Assembly: GCA_973895155.1 (NCBI GenBank)
Contig: OZ316897.1
Coordinates: forward strand, 11,904,001-11,968,000
Source: Marsupella aquatica
Lineage: Eukaryota; Marchantiophyta
Direction of reading: 5' to 3'
Length of the DNA stretch: 64,000 nucleotides
Below are positions 33,456-45,071 of the stretch, piece by piece; position 1 is the stretch's first letter; each line of letters begins with the position of its first letter. The notes beneath the pieces are model-generated. The model searched no databases. It saw only the letters and a list, made by a program, of their open reading frames with translations, and was not told the DNA's origin. Both the position numbers and the translations under genes were made by a program.

Positions 33456-35990
33456 GGAATGGTGAACTTACTCGGTTGGGACATAGTATAGGAAGTTCAA
33501 CCTGAGTTGCTACGTGATCCGTTCACCAAAAGTAGATTAACAGCATTGTCTAAGGACGGAATTGGTTCCGTCAGATGTTTGCCTGGTGATGCCCAAACCT
33601 CGAGGGTACAAAAATCAATCAAAACTACTTTAAAGTCTGGGAAGCTATGTGGGCATTCCAGACACAATCATAGCGCTAGATGGCTTTCGAGAATGTACAC
33701 AAGAATGTCTATGGAAGTACACGCCCAGGAAGAGGTGACGAGCTTATCCGCACTTTCGCGGTTCAGTTTAACTTGGGCCCATGAGCCTCGGCACAACTTT
33801 CAAGGTCTAGGGTAACATTCAGCGGTGACTCTGAACTAGCGTCAAACAGAGGCTTCACTCAAAAGACTACCCCGTCAAGTCTTTGTATCGTACATTCAGA
33901 TGACGAGAGGCTGCCCTTTTTAGTGACAACGAGTTGTTGGTCGTCTGCAATCAAGGCACAAGGCCAGAAGACGAGAAGCATTTTCATTTTTCAGCTGTGC
34001 TGTTGAAACTGAGGCTAGGCTACATCACGACGTTTTCACCAATCAAAAGGTTTCAGGGCAATCTGAATGCCTTTTGGGAATTTTAACCCTATCTAGTTTT
34101 GCTGACGGGTTATTGTACCTTGCAGTCTTGCAGGCCGGGCAGCCTTGGTATGTTCTACTTCATTGATCTATTGGGTCCCAGGAATATTCAATCATTTATC
34201 AATCCATTCATTCATTTATTGGCCATCGAAGGTTACTTGGGAAGTGAACGCGTTAAAGCCTGGGCCAATCCCCATTGGAGCAATTTCATTAACCTATCTC
34301 TTGCCGTGCTCGAAATCCGCCTCACATTATGTCGTCCACTATGGTCCACATGCCCCAGACACAATTTTCAGCACATCATGATTTAGATAGAGTATCGTCC
34401 AGATAGACACTTTCAAATTGTAGTCACAGTTACGGCCTGTCCTAATAACTTATGCTCAACTGACACCTATGGTGCACGTAACTGGATGACCCCACTTGAC
34501 GCACTGTGCCCGGAAATCTCTGCTTGTAGCATCATCACTATGTTGATTCTGTTCGGTTTTTCGGATTTATTTCCATTTTAGCCAAAAAAATCGACTTGAA
34601 ATCTATCAACCCTCTAGCCCTCCCACGCAAAGTTCTCGTGTCCACCAAAGGTGAAAACGATATGAGATGGGGAACTGAACTCAGGGTCCAAACTGGAAAC
34701 CCTTCAAGCGAACAGAGAATATCTTCCGACTGAAGAAAACAGAAACCGCGAGGCAGAATAGACAAGGCTCGTAATTAGTGCCAGTCAATCTGAGCACAAA
34801 TGCAAACACCAAGGTAAATGCACTTGAGGAATTTGGCCTTAACCTGTAACATTTCACCTTTGTCGAGAGCCGTTGACTGTTGTACACATTACCATGGAGC
34901 AGACCTTCCCACCCATCAAAAATGTGATTGAAGACTCCTCTGAATTCATGAGAGCTTCGAACCGTGTACTTTGACTACTTCTCTGAATCTGCATTATGAA
35001 CTGCAAGTCTTTTCCGACAACAGATTCAAAACGCTGCGCACACCTACAGAAAATATTCGCTCGCCCAATCTCTATGTACACCGCATACTTAAGTTGGAAA
35101 ATGCGGTCGTTGAGTAATGGCCAAGTCAGGGGTTTCTTGGGCGTCCTCGGATTTTTAAAGTTCAAGTTGCATCTGCTCAAACTGCAATTATTGCCAGTTG
35201 TACACCGCATATTCAAGATATCCTTGAAATGGTTGACCAACACTGCGTAGTACTGTTGGGCCAAACTTACTTAGTTCCTCATACGAGCAGAGCGGCCTTA
35301 TTCATCTTTATGATATCTAGTCCACTTTCAATACTCTGCGTTACAAAGGTACTGATGTCGAAGATTTCTGTGTCCAGTATCAAGCGGCTTTGGATCGATG
35401 TACCTCTCTCAGATTGGTATCCGGGATCGATGTTCCAATTCATTCACGTTTTGGAATCTCATCTGCCATCTCGGGCTTCACATTAACCCGAACAATTTCG
35501 TCAAGATCCCAAAAAGCTCCCATCTCTTGACACAATCCTGCTTGAAGTTCGTGAGGAAACACGTCTCCTGCATTACCTCTTGCTCCAGTTGCTCTTGTTC
35601 AGTCATCCACTCAACCTATTGTCATTACTCCACGTTAGGACATTATTCTAATGATGAGATTGAGGCAAACGTGGCTGGAGCTTCCTCTCCTCTGCAGCAA
35701 GATCATGGATACCAAGAATTTTGTTCGACGTTTCAAATGAGAAAAATGGGGGGTTCCTCCTCTGCGATTTGCTGACACCTGAAGCTGCTAAATGGCATGA
35801 GGCAGAACAGACCAAGCTACAACAACAACATCTCCTTCATGTAGCACAATCTGGTTCCATTATGGCGTGTCAAAGTGTCAAAGCTCAGCTACAACTAAGG
35901 ACATTAATAAGCTCAGCTACAACTAAGGACATAAACTGCTTTTACGGCCAAGATATAATCACCATGGGAGACCAAAATATGTAAGCATTT
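33456..35990. other. intergenic; one unassigned 136-codon minus frame
   Basis: No gene is firmly supported. The minus frame 35264-34854 is open for 136 codons without a recognised domain and lacks an ATG at its 5' end. At about 35860-35930 a 34-bp sequence (AAGCTCAGCTACAACTAAGGAC) is duplicated. Around 35760-35830 the plus strand reads LLTPEAAKWHEAEQTKL, which could be a decayed start of the copia reverse transcriptase further 3'. Confidence 0.4.
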
Positions 35991-36109
35991 TTCGTCCAAA
36001 CATCCACAGCCGTAAGACTCTGCTTACGGGAGAACTTTGACACACACTATTGCCTGTTGGGGCGCCAGGCTGGGCGCACCTTCTCCCATAAAAATGGGTC
36101 TACAATATC

Positions 36110-37140
36110 AAACACACCGTCCTCTATAAGCAAGGTTTGTGGGTCCGCGATGACAAACAGAGACCCGGTGAGTATTATCATGACACTTTTGCCTCAAACG
36201 TACACTTGAGACTTTTCGTGTCCTTGTGGCTACTACCTCTATACATAATTTGGAGACTCATTTGTGGGATATTGTCACAGCTTTTCTTAATGCACTCATT
36301 CAAGATGGAGTGCATCTCTATGTTCAACCTTCGCCTGGCTACGAGATTTATGATGCTCAAAGTAATCTTCTGGTTTGGTTATTATTACGTGCACTCTACG
36401 GTTTAAAATAGGCTCAATCTAGAACTATCAAGAACTTAGTACTTTTCTTGAGTTCAACTCATGGATATCATCCTCTGCCATCCGATCCATGTGTATTATA
36501 ACAATAGGTTGGTGATCTGACTGTTTTATGGATGGCCAACATTGTAGGGATTGCCCCTACTTTAGCTTGCATCCACGACATTTATCAGCTTCTTCATCCC
36601 CTTATGCACTTTGTGGGATCTAGGGGATTTAACTGAGTATTTTGGTTTGTCCATAATTTGTGATCATCCCAATCGTTCTTTATTGTTGAGACAACATACA
36701 CTGAGAAAATTGTTGAAAGTTTTCATCATTCTACAATCTTGTCTGCTTGTTACATTTCCAACCACCGAAGTTAACATTTTCCCTATTACTTGTTCTGATC
36801 TCTCTCTCGGGCAGCACCATAACTACCAGGCTATGCTTGGTTTTGTGATGTATCTTGCCAATTGTACCTGGCCGGACATAGCTGAAAGATGCTCTAGGCT
36901 CAGTCAATTTGCTCATTGTCTTGCTCTAGAACAGTAAATACTAATTAATCCTTTTAAAAGGTCATGGGGCAATGGTTGGCCCTGGCTTAGTGTGTTAATT
37001 CAAATAGTTTTCTCATTCATTGGATTAATAATTATATTTTTTTTTGGCTGCTTGTGAGGCAACCAATGAGCTAATTTGGCTACGAAGATTGGTGAGTGAT
37101 CTAGGTCTTTCACCTGAAAGACTGGTGCTGCTATCTTTGC
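36110..37140 (+). mobile_element. decayed Ty1/copia pol (reverse transcriptase to RNase H)
   Basis: In shifting frames the plus strand reads, in order: DDKQRPGEYYHDTFAS (copia RT start region), LWDIVTAFLNALIQDGVHLY (DV.TAFLNG..EE.VYM), LLLRALYGLK (K.LYGLKQ), LGDLTEYFGLSI (DLG.L.YFLGI), YQAMLGFVMYLANCTWPDIA (Y..L.G.L.YL...RPDI) and ATNELIWLRRLVSDLGL (RNase H end region). This order is diagnostic for Ty1/copia pol. Stops interrupt it, for example TAG right after LYGLK, and the catalytic YVDD is not readable. No LTR pair, gag or integrase was found. It is an old inactive fragment. Confidence 0.85.
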
Positions 37141-37267
37141 TTTTGCCTAGAGACACATGACTTTGTGATAGCTCACTTGAGTAGAGATTGATAGGTTTTG
37201 GGTTAACTATTGTGGCTGACTCTTCCTTTTCTGTGGGGTTTCATAGATTTTCCATTTTAAAAAAATA
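37141..37267 (+). mobile_element. second SINE copy related to the 13.1-kb SINE
   Basis: TGTGATAGCTCACTTGAGTAG and, 70 nt on, GGGGTTTCATAGATTTTCCA plus an A run align with the 13.1-kb SINE (TGTGGTAGTTCAATTGAGTAG, GGGTTTCATGGGACTTCCCC, A run). It abuts the RNase H part of the copia fragment. No clear target duplication was seen. Confidence 0.6.
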
Positions 37268-39410
37268 ATTAAATTAAATTAAATAGAAGGAAATTAAACA
37301 GATTATGAGGTGCAAATAGGACAAACACTAAAAATAATAATTCTAGAGGGGATGGGCACCCCACACACTCGATTCTTCACAAACAACTGTAAACAATAAA
37401 ACTAGCTGTGAGACTACTGCTCTATGGTGGGAAAAATTCTCCCTATCCTGTCTTATTAGAAGTGATGGACTATGTATTTTTATATACATATGGTCTAGTC
37501 CATGGTCTAGTCTATGCTTTACTTTACATTGATTTGAATTTTAGCTATTTCTTCTACCCCTCTAATTTTTCAAGTCCTCATATTAATAATTAGGTTTTAT
37601 TAGATAGTTAGAAACATATATTCATATACTAAATTATTTTCTTCCTTAATTAATTATTTTTGTCTGATACTATTCATTACTAGGTGACAAGGTTCATCTC
37701 ATGCACCAGGCTCAACATGGACACAACAGAAAGATGCATTGTAGGTTATATATTCATATATTGGTCCAAACATTTCCAATGTTTATATATACACCAACAA
37801 GTGTCACTTAAAACAAGAGCCTCTCAAACTAGAGTAAAAAAATAGCTAGAATACAACATTATCTTATTTCTCTTTTTAATCACATATACCATACCCCTAA
37901 GGTACAATTCAATTTAATGCTTGTCTATCACCCAGAAAGTAGGGTTGGTACCTCTCCTTGCATTTTTTTCATTTTCTTTTTCAGAGTCATTGTTTCAATA
38001 TATACATTTGAATAAGAAAGGATAGCTTTTATTTCATAACTAGTTAAACTTATCCCTACTCTAGATAGGATACAATGGCATGGTCTTATAACAGCTTCAT
38101 ATTGTTCACGAACAACTTTGAGCAATAAAACCAGTATATAGCAAACCGAAATCCAAACTGGATCTACACGTACTTATTACAAACAGCAGAATTCAAGTGA
38201 GACCCTTACATACAGTGAAAACCACCGAGTTTACGTGCAAGTGCAACCATTCTCGGTGAAGATTGGCATACCAGGTTTTCTAATTGGCCTCATATTGTAG
38301 GGGCTCCTTGGTTCACATGCATGTATTCCAGGATTAATTCGAAACCCTCTGCAGATTGTCTTTTGTCACATGTGTTCAGTTCTATTAATTTACTACTTCC
38401 CATTGGATTCCCTACATTGCAATGCCCGCAACAAGACTTTCGATTTGATTTATTGATATGCAATGCCCGTCCCAAGGCTTGCTTCCATTCTTGTGACTCA
38501 GCTTTCCCACTGCTGCCGTCTCATAAGATTCGAGCCTACATGCCCACACAAAAATATTTTTTTTTTAATAGGAAAATGCACCCTGAACACTTCAACGTAT
38601 CTGGCCTTATTTTCAGGTGGATCTTTACCATCGGTGGACGGCGGGGAAATGATTGTATCCCTGACTGTATTGCCCTTCTCCAGTTCTCCTAGGCGATATG
38701 TTCAGTTCTATCAATCCGTCGGATTCCTTGCATTCCAGTCCTCCAGATGTCAGGAATCTCAGCCACCTATTTTCTACGATGCCACATAAATATAAATGGT
38801 ACATATATCCCCGGCGGAGCTCCCAGCGTTATTCCGGATGACGCCAATTGAGTTGGCAAAGAATTAATTACCAATCAGGATCTATGGAATATATAAGTTT
38901 ATCAGTTCTATTCCCTCTCCATTCGACCTACCAATATAATTAATCTTGTCGAAGTACAGAACCTGAACCCGGCCTCTATGATGTAATTCATCGATCGCCA
39001 TGCCGGCCACGGCCTAGCAAATGCTGCGACATATATCACATAGTAATAATCTGCCTTGTCCAGCCATGGCAATCAGAGAGAGCGAAGGAACCCGCGTGGG
39101 AGCAGCAGCCAGGCCCGGGACTAGACTTAATTTCGACAGATTAACAGCACGCCTCTAGCTCGCTGGGAAGGAACTGACTGCGCGCTCAGCCTTCGCGCGT
39201 TTAAGAAGCTGGAGTTCAATCTGAAATCCTTGCGGCCTTCAAAACTTGGTGAGCAGCACTTCTCTACCTTAGCTGCTATCCACTCCCGCTCTCTCGCAGT
39301 AGCTGTACGCGTGCGGTACGTTCGTCTAGCTTTCTAATCGTTCAGCAGGGGTCTGGTGCTATCTCAGATTCTCGTCATATACGTTCTTCCATGCGAGCGT
39401 TGATTGGGGT
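37268..39410. other. AT-rich intergenic leading into the lectin-kinase promoter
   Basis: No gene is supported from 37268 to about 38900. From 38950 GC rises. 39230-39590 may hold a leader intron: donor AAAACTTG|GTGAGCAGC near 39247 and acceptor GGGCTGCAG|GCTAGG near 39582. This intron is inference. Confidence 0.4.
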
Positions 39411-39418
39411 TGGCGAGT

Positions 39419-39453
39419 GATCTATTTGTCTCGGAAGTATAGACAAATAGATC
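39419..39453. promoter_or_regulatory. perfect 12-bp inverted repeat in the lectin-kinase leader
   Basis: GATCTATTTGTC (39419-39430) and GACAAATAGATC (39442-39453) are exact reverse complements around an 11-nt loop. They lie about 180 bp upstream of the kinase start codon, probably inside transcribed leader or leader intron. A role in RNA structure or factor binding is possible but unproven. Confidence 0.55.
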
Positions 39454-39630
39454 CCGAAATATATATGGTAAAAGCTCCTCTCAGGAACAGTAGGAAGATT
39501 TGTACCCGGTGTTCGATCAATCTTCAGGACCGTCATTGCTTCCATTACTGTGGCATAATGATATGTATGGATTGGGCTGCAGGCTAGGTGACAAACCCAC
39601 AGGTCCCCCCGGAATTGAGTGAGGACCACC

Positions 39631-42027
39631 ATGACAGCAAATATGGTCTACACCAGAATGATCGACAATTTGGCATTATTGAGCCAATTCGGGTTCGTTG
39701 GTTACAGCAGGAAGAAGGTTGGTGATGCATCCAGGAATCCAAAATCAGATAAATTACAAACTTCATCTATCCTCCAGCCATGCATCAAGACCTCTTGTAC
39801 ATATTACTTCCTTCTCTTCCTTGTCATAGAGAAATTCTTCAGGCACGTTTCTGGCCAAACCGGCATCACCTTCGAATTCACAAGCATTAATGATTACGAT
39901 TGTTCGAGCAATATCATCTGCCGTGTTGGTGCTCACGTGTACACAGGGGTTCCAATCAGCCAAGTCCACTCTGGAATGTTGTCCTTAACGTATGAGAATC
40001 CATCGGCTTCGAGAAGTGGAGGTGGACTCGCATTTTACCATGAAAAAGTGAGGTTCAAGGACTCTCAAACAGGGCAGTCGGCTTCCTTCAACACGAGCTT
40101 CACAATAGCGCAAGTCATGGAAACCGGTTTAAGTGGGGATGGCATGACCTTCGTGATCACTTCAAATAACTCACGACATGGTGGTATTGGGGAATTTTTC
40201 TGGATATTCAACGCAGATAACAGTACTTTGCCGGACTTCAAAGCCGTCGTCGTGGAGTTTGATACGTATTACAACCCCGATTATCCCGCTTTGGATATAA
40301 ATGGAAACCATCTAAGCTTCGACCTCAACTCGAACCTTAGTTACACTCTAACTCAAGACGCTGCAAAAGCGGGCGTGAACCTGAGTGACCCAAATTATCT
40401 GACGTACGCGTGGGTGGAGTACAGCGGCTCGACCAACCAGCTGGAGGCGAGAGTAAGCCCCAACAACTCTAGACCCGTCATTCCCCTGCTGAGCTACACA
40501 CTGAACCTTTCCAATCTGTTGGACGAATACATGTGGGTGGGTTTCTCGAGTGCAAATGGTGGCGCCAAGAGCAACTTCTATGTCGGAAATTGGGCATTTG
40601 GATCATATGGGATCCTTCCATTTAACCCAGCTCCATCGAGACCAGCTCCATCCAGCCCAACTCCATCCAGCCCAGCTCCGTCCCGCCCAGCTCAGTCCAG
40701 CCCAGCTCTGTCCAGCCCAGCTCCGTCTCCACATAAATCACGAGGTACAAATTGGGGCCTTCTACTTGGAACAGCTGTGGGAATACCTGTTGGTCTTCTC
40801 GTAGCTTGCATTTACGTTGCTCTAGTTTTTGTGCAAAGAAGAGCTGATGGTAAAGGAAGATACAGGGGCGGTCTGCTAGGGAAAAGATCAAGTATTGAAG
40901 AAGATTTACCCAAGGAATTTTTAGAAGGAATGCCCGAGAGATTCAGCTACAAGGAGCTCAGTGCGGCAACTCGAGGCTTTAGCGAGGAAACAAAACTGGG
41001 GCAAGGAGGATTTGGGAGTGTATATCGAGGAGTTTTAAGTTCGTCTGGTAGGGAAGTAGCAGTGAAGAAAATCGATGCTGACTCAACCCAGGGTCAGAAG
41101 GAGTTCATGGCTGAGGTTTCAATCATAAGCCAGCTCAGACATCGAAATCTGATCCAGCTGTGCGGATGGTGTAAGGATGCATCCAAAGCGAAATTTGTGA
41201 TTGTGTATGAGCTAATGCTAAATGGAAGTCTGGATAAGGTGTTGTTTCAGCCTGCTGTCCAAATGAAATTGCCTTCTCTGTCATGGTCCCAAAGGTTCAA
41301 GATTGTGACTGGCACTGCAGCTGCCCTGGACTACTTGCACCAAGGTTGGAAGCAACAGGTCATCCATAGGGATGTCAAGTCCAGCAATATCATGCTCGAC
41401 AATGAATGGAATCCTAAGCTGGGGGACTTTGGCCTTGCTCGTTTGGTGGATCATCAAAGGGCAGCGTCCACTACTCTCGTAGCTGGAACCTATGGGTACC
41501 TTGCTCCAGAGGCTGCCTTTTCGGGCAGATTCACAGACAAAACAGATGTGTTTGCTTTCGGTGCCGTAGTTCTGGAGGTTGCTTGTGGGAGGAAAATTAT
41601 CTTACATAGAGTCCCAGAAGAGGAAGTCCTTCTGGTGGATTGGGTGTGGAAGAAATTCAGTGAGAACAATCTGCTTAGTACGGTGGACAGGCAACTAGAG
41701 GGTGAGTATGACACCCACTGGATGGAGGTGGTGTTGACTTTGGGGTTGCTTTGTTCTCATCCAGACCCAGAATCTCGTCCTTCTATGAGACATGTCGTTC
41801 AGGTACTCGCTGGAGAAGCTCAAGTCCCTTCGATTCCCACCTTCAAGCCAGACTTTGTGTGGAGGTCGACAAGAAGAGTACCGTCGATCGGCGACAACTC
41901 TGATTTCTCTGCAGGTATGGAATCTTTGGGCACATTTGAATCTAGATCTGGGCCGATATCCCTTGCTTCTCCGAACATTTGTGACTCAATTCGAGAGAAT
42001 CGCTGGGAAGACAATATTAACCGCTGA
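39631..42027 (+). CDS. L-type (legume-type) lectin receptor-like kinase
   Basis: This single exon of 798 residues encodes a plasma-membrane receptor kinase with an extracellular legume-lectin domain. Order: an unusually long N-terminus of about 70 residues with a hydrophobic YYFLLFLVI at about 57-66; legume lectin domain about 77-320 (GITFEFTSIN, GDGMTFVITS, VVVEFDTYYN, MWVGFSSANG); proline-rich tract about 333-366 made of PAPSSP/PAPSRP units; transmembrane helix about 375-402; kinase domain from about 440 (LGQGGFGSVYRG near 455, VAVKKI, HRDVKSSNIMLD near 577, GDFGLA near 598, GTYGYLAPE near 620). All kinase catalytic motifs are intact, including HRD, so it is an RD kinase. Family members act in immune and abiotic-stress perception; the ligand is unknown. 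The first in-frame ATG is 39631. The hydrophobic stretch sits too far in for a normal signal peptide, so the 5' end may be spliced differently. Confidence 0.93.
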   Translation: MTANMVYTRMIDNLALLSQFGFVGYSRKKVGDASRNPKSDKLQTSSILQPCIKTSCTYYFLLFLVIEKFFRHVSGQTGITFEFTSINDYDCSSNIICRVGAHVYTGVPISQVHSGMLSLTYENPSASRSGGGLAFYHEKVRFKDSQTGQSASFNTSFTIAQVMETGLSGDGMTFVITSNNSRHGGIGEFFWIFNADNSTLPDFKAVVVEFDTYYNPDYPALDINGNHLSFDLNSNLSYTLTQDAAKAGVNLSDPNYLTYAWVEYSGSTNQLEARVSPNNSRPVIPLLSYTLNLSNLLDEYMWVGFSSANGGAKSNFYVGNWAFGSYGILPFNPAPSRPAPSSPTPSSPAPSRPAQSSPALSSPAPSPHKSRGTNWGLLLGTAVGIPVGLLVACIYVALVFVQRRADGKGRYRGGLLGKRSSIEEDLPKEFLEGMPERFSYKELSAATRGFSEETKLGQGGFGSVYRGVLSSSGREVAVKKIDADSTQGQKEFMAEVSIISQLRHRNLIQLCGWCKDASKAKFVIVYELMLNGSLDKVLFQPAVQMKLPSLSWSQRFKIVTGTAAALDYLHQGWKQQVIHRDVKSSNIMLDNEWNPKLGDFGLARLVDHQRAASTTLVAGTYGYLAPEAAFSGRFTDKTDVFAFGAVVLEVACGRKIILHRVPEEEVLLVDWVWKKFSENNLLSTVDRQLEGEYDTHWMEVVLTLGLLCSHPDPESRPSMRHVVQVLAGEAQVPSIPTFKPDFVWRSTRRVPSIGDNSDFSAGMESLGTFESRSGPISLASPNICDSIRENRWEDNINR

Positions 42028-42118
42028 GATCATTCCGGTTCATACTTTCTTTCGGTGACCAGGTCAGACAGCTCCGCTCGAAACCCGAAACCAGGCTTGC
42101 CGACTTCTAGACCAACAT

Positions 42119-42406
42119 TTGGACAGGCTAAGTAAATATCTCGCGCATGCCGCTACTCACATTGTGGCATCTGATTGGGTCATTGTGGTTCGCTACTTTG
42201 ATGACCGAGACATCCTCTTAGACTATCATTTGGACCAAAATGACCCTGCAACATTGGACTGGGCATTGGATTGGATATACGCTTGCAAGCAAGCTTTCTT
42301 AGATGTCACAACATTTACGTTACAGCCATCTGAGACAATTGGGCATCACCGGCCTCACATTCCCAAAAGTGGAGCGTGGGCTGTTTTGGGGCTGGAAGGA
42401 AAATGA
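42119..42406 (+). other. unassigned open frame between kinase and hydrolase fragment
   Basis: An open plus frame of about 95 codons begins with TTG rather than ATG. It reads WVIVVRYFDDRDILLDYHLD and DWALDWIYACKQAF and is acidic and Trp-rich. I do not recognise it. It could be an exon of the hydrolase-type gene that follows, a transposon piece or chance. Confidence 0.25.
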
Positions 42407-42544
42407 TTCAAAAAAGCACTGCCAAGCCTAACTAAGAGTACGTGAATGGCACAAGTGGCAGAACACTAGCTCACGTCCAGCGTCCCCAATGTGATCTGTG
42501 ATAGGCAAGGCATTAGAGTAGATATATGTGGGTATCTTTGTAAA

Positions 42545-43423
42545 CAGCTTTCTTGGCAAACGTCAAGGGATTCTTATTGTATGCAACTCCTCATCATGGA
42601 TCACTGTTGGTGGAATCCAACAAGCATTCCGTCACAGGGCCGCTGATCACATCGTTAAGATCTCTGGAAGTAGAAACAGCCAGAATGAACGAGGATTTTC
42701 GTCATCAGCTCCGCAGGTCACAAGGATGGAGGACCTTTGGGGTCGTAGGACTGCTCCCCGTAAAATTGGTAAGGCTTTTGCGTTCAACTGTAGTATTGCG
42801 TTTCTGCAGATTGATTTAAGAAGTCCTCTTGGATTCAGAACTAGGATACCGATGAATCTTACTGTCCATCGCAAATTTGCACTGAATTTCAAGTTGAGGT
42901 TACTACTGTGGACCTCTCCAGCTCCTGCCGGATCAAGTGTGGACTCCTAGCACTCTATTATATATCCTTTCATTACCACCTTATAATTGTGGCACTGAGC
43001 GAGGTAATCAGGATGCACTCGACTCACACTCTCCAAAACCCTCAACATTCTCGTCGGGTTGTGGATGCCTGATATAGATCAAAAACTAAGGTTCCGACGG
43101 TCCACTTAGTCCAACAACTTCTGACCAATTCTGTTTAGGGTTGATTCGATTCTCAAAGATATTCAATAGGGATGTGAATTCTTAAATGCTGATGTTCCTG
43201 TTGATCATACTCTGATGCTGACAGAAACTTTTCGAGGGCATTGTAGTCCCGGAAGCATCAGCAAGATCCGATATGGACGACTTCTATGCAGCTGCTGTAG
43301 ACCATTACAACATATGTCGACCTGTCAACAAGCAATCAAGCACCTACCAACTTCTAGTGGATTTCGCCCATCGGTTTGTGACGGAGGTACAGGCAACTAC
43401 TCCCACCTCAGAACTGTAGTTCG
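42545..43423 (+). pseudogene. SERAC1-type alpha/beta hydrolase, 3' part only
   Basis: Exon A (about 42545-42769) follows acceptor GTAAACAG and reads FLANVKGFLLYATPHHGSLL, then RRSQGWRTFGVVGLLPVKL, ending at donor TTG|GTAAGG. Exon B (about 43223-43423) follows acceptor GCTGACAG and reads KLFEGIVVPEASARSDMDDF, then VDHYNICRP, ending at TAG. These match the lid region and the catalytic-His region of plant SERAC1-like hydrolases. Exon structure parallels the hydrolase part of the HNL-type gene at 24.2-25.3 kb (PTQL| and |GLFEDAV). Unlike that gene, the His of the VDH motif is kept. The upstream nucleophile-elbow exon (GHSxGG) was not found between 42028 and 42540, so the copy appears 5'-truncated. 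No NB-ARC follows. Homology is confident; activity is unlikely. Confidence 0.75.
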
Positions 43424-45071
43424 AATTAACAGTAACAAATTGATTACTGTTAGTTGAGCCCATTGTAACATATTTCCTCCACAAGTTTGCACAATTGAAT
43501 TGATAATCCAACTTTCAGCCTCGATCCAATGCATGTCAAAAAGTGCGCTCAAGTTCTTTTCAGGTACATTTAACAGAGCTTAGGGAGTTGAGACGACGAC
43601 TCTAGTCTAGTTCTCGTCTTAATAACCTTGACTTCTGCATCTTGTCACAATCCAAAGATCCTGTTTAACTCACCAATATTTTCTTTCAAGGCTTGTCAAA
43701 TGATTCTTCACGCTCATTTCAGACTACTTCGCAACTATGGTGAAAATGTGTTGAGCTCCTCTTAACCAAAGTACGACTCTCAATGACCAGAATATGTGCC
43801 CAAAGGAGTGCACAGCAACTGCGATGCTCCAATCTAATCATCATTAGTAATCACCGTTCCTCAACATTTCAGCAGCGATCCAATTTCAGTGTCCTACCCA
43901 TGAGAGCTACATGACAACGGGATTGGAGAATTTGACTGATGGGCACAATCCTCGAGCAGAATAAACACCTCTGGACAATTATGTAACGTATTCAGGGACG
44001 AGTACTAGAATTAAAGACTCGTCACCCCAACTTTGCTCACTGAAAATATTTCACAAATAAGCACTTGGGATCTAGTTTAAGTATCCTAAATAGCACCAAT
44101 GATCCTATTCGTATCCAATAAATGCCAATCTGGTCCTTCTGAGACCTTTTATAACAGGGCTGTGACAAGTTACATAATGCATCGTGAAGAGGAAACAGGT
44201 CAAGAAACCACGCTTCCACCTGTGGATGAGGTGGTCATGTGTTTGAATAATTGAAAGATTGACTTACTGTGGAGATACTTCTTGTCTACTAGTGATCCCT
44301 CTCCTCTTATTGCTATTGAAGCTAGGCACAGCAGGTCTAGTGAAACAGGCTGACAGTGGACCAAAGCTTTTGATGTGAAGGAGAACGCCAGTTCAAAAAT
44401 GCAATGAATGAATCTCGTTGTGGGTAAGAGTCGGGGAGGGTCCTCATGACATTGCGGTATTGGGGTATACAGCAGGCAGAAATTGAATGCACACTACGAG
44501 CCATTATTTGTCCTTATTTGCAAAACTTCGCCAACTTCCACCTTTTTGTAGGAGGGCCAGCTAAATGTACATAGGAAGAAAATTGAAAACAGAGAAGTTT
44601 TCCGTCACAGTTTGCCCTTGGCTAGCACCTAGTAGGCGAGATCGAACAGCTTTCTGTATTTTTGTGCAGATCCAATTGCAGGCCATATATATAGCTGACA
44701 AAAATTCCCGATACCCATGACCTAGTAGCCAGAGTCTCCTTCCTCCACAGCGCAGTAGCCACAGTGGCAATTCAGAATCCTTTGCATTTTACACAGCCCC
44801 GAGCATTGTGCATGGCGAGTAGTGACCCACGTTCCAGTTCTGTCTGTGTCTTTACTCTTCCATGGTGGTTTTTCAGTCCTCTTCAGTCCTTTGTCCGCAT
44901 GTCTGTTGAAATGCTGCTAAAATGCTCTCTGCAGACTCTGGAGATAGAGTTCGCATATGTTTTTTTACCTCGTGCAAGAGAAGGATGTGATTACATTTTG
45001 GGAATGTTCTCGAGTGATGAGACTGACTAGCTTGCTGCTCGAGCCGAATTGGTGTCAGGTCAGAGTTGTCC
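43424..45071. other. intergenic, no gene seen
   Basis: Only short frames in both strands. The last part up to 45071 is presumably the 3' UTR of the potassium transporter, which is transcribed leftward. Confidence 0.45.

Noticed and set aside
34854-35264. 136-codon minus frame as a gene
   Set aside because: No ATG at its start, no domain and no splice partners were seen; kept only as a remark in the intergenic entry.
39631-43423. Fusion protein of lectin receptor kinase and hydrolase
   Set aside because: The kinase frame ends in a normal TGA at 42025-42027 after a typical C-terminal tail, and the hydrolase exons need separate acceptors.
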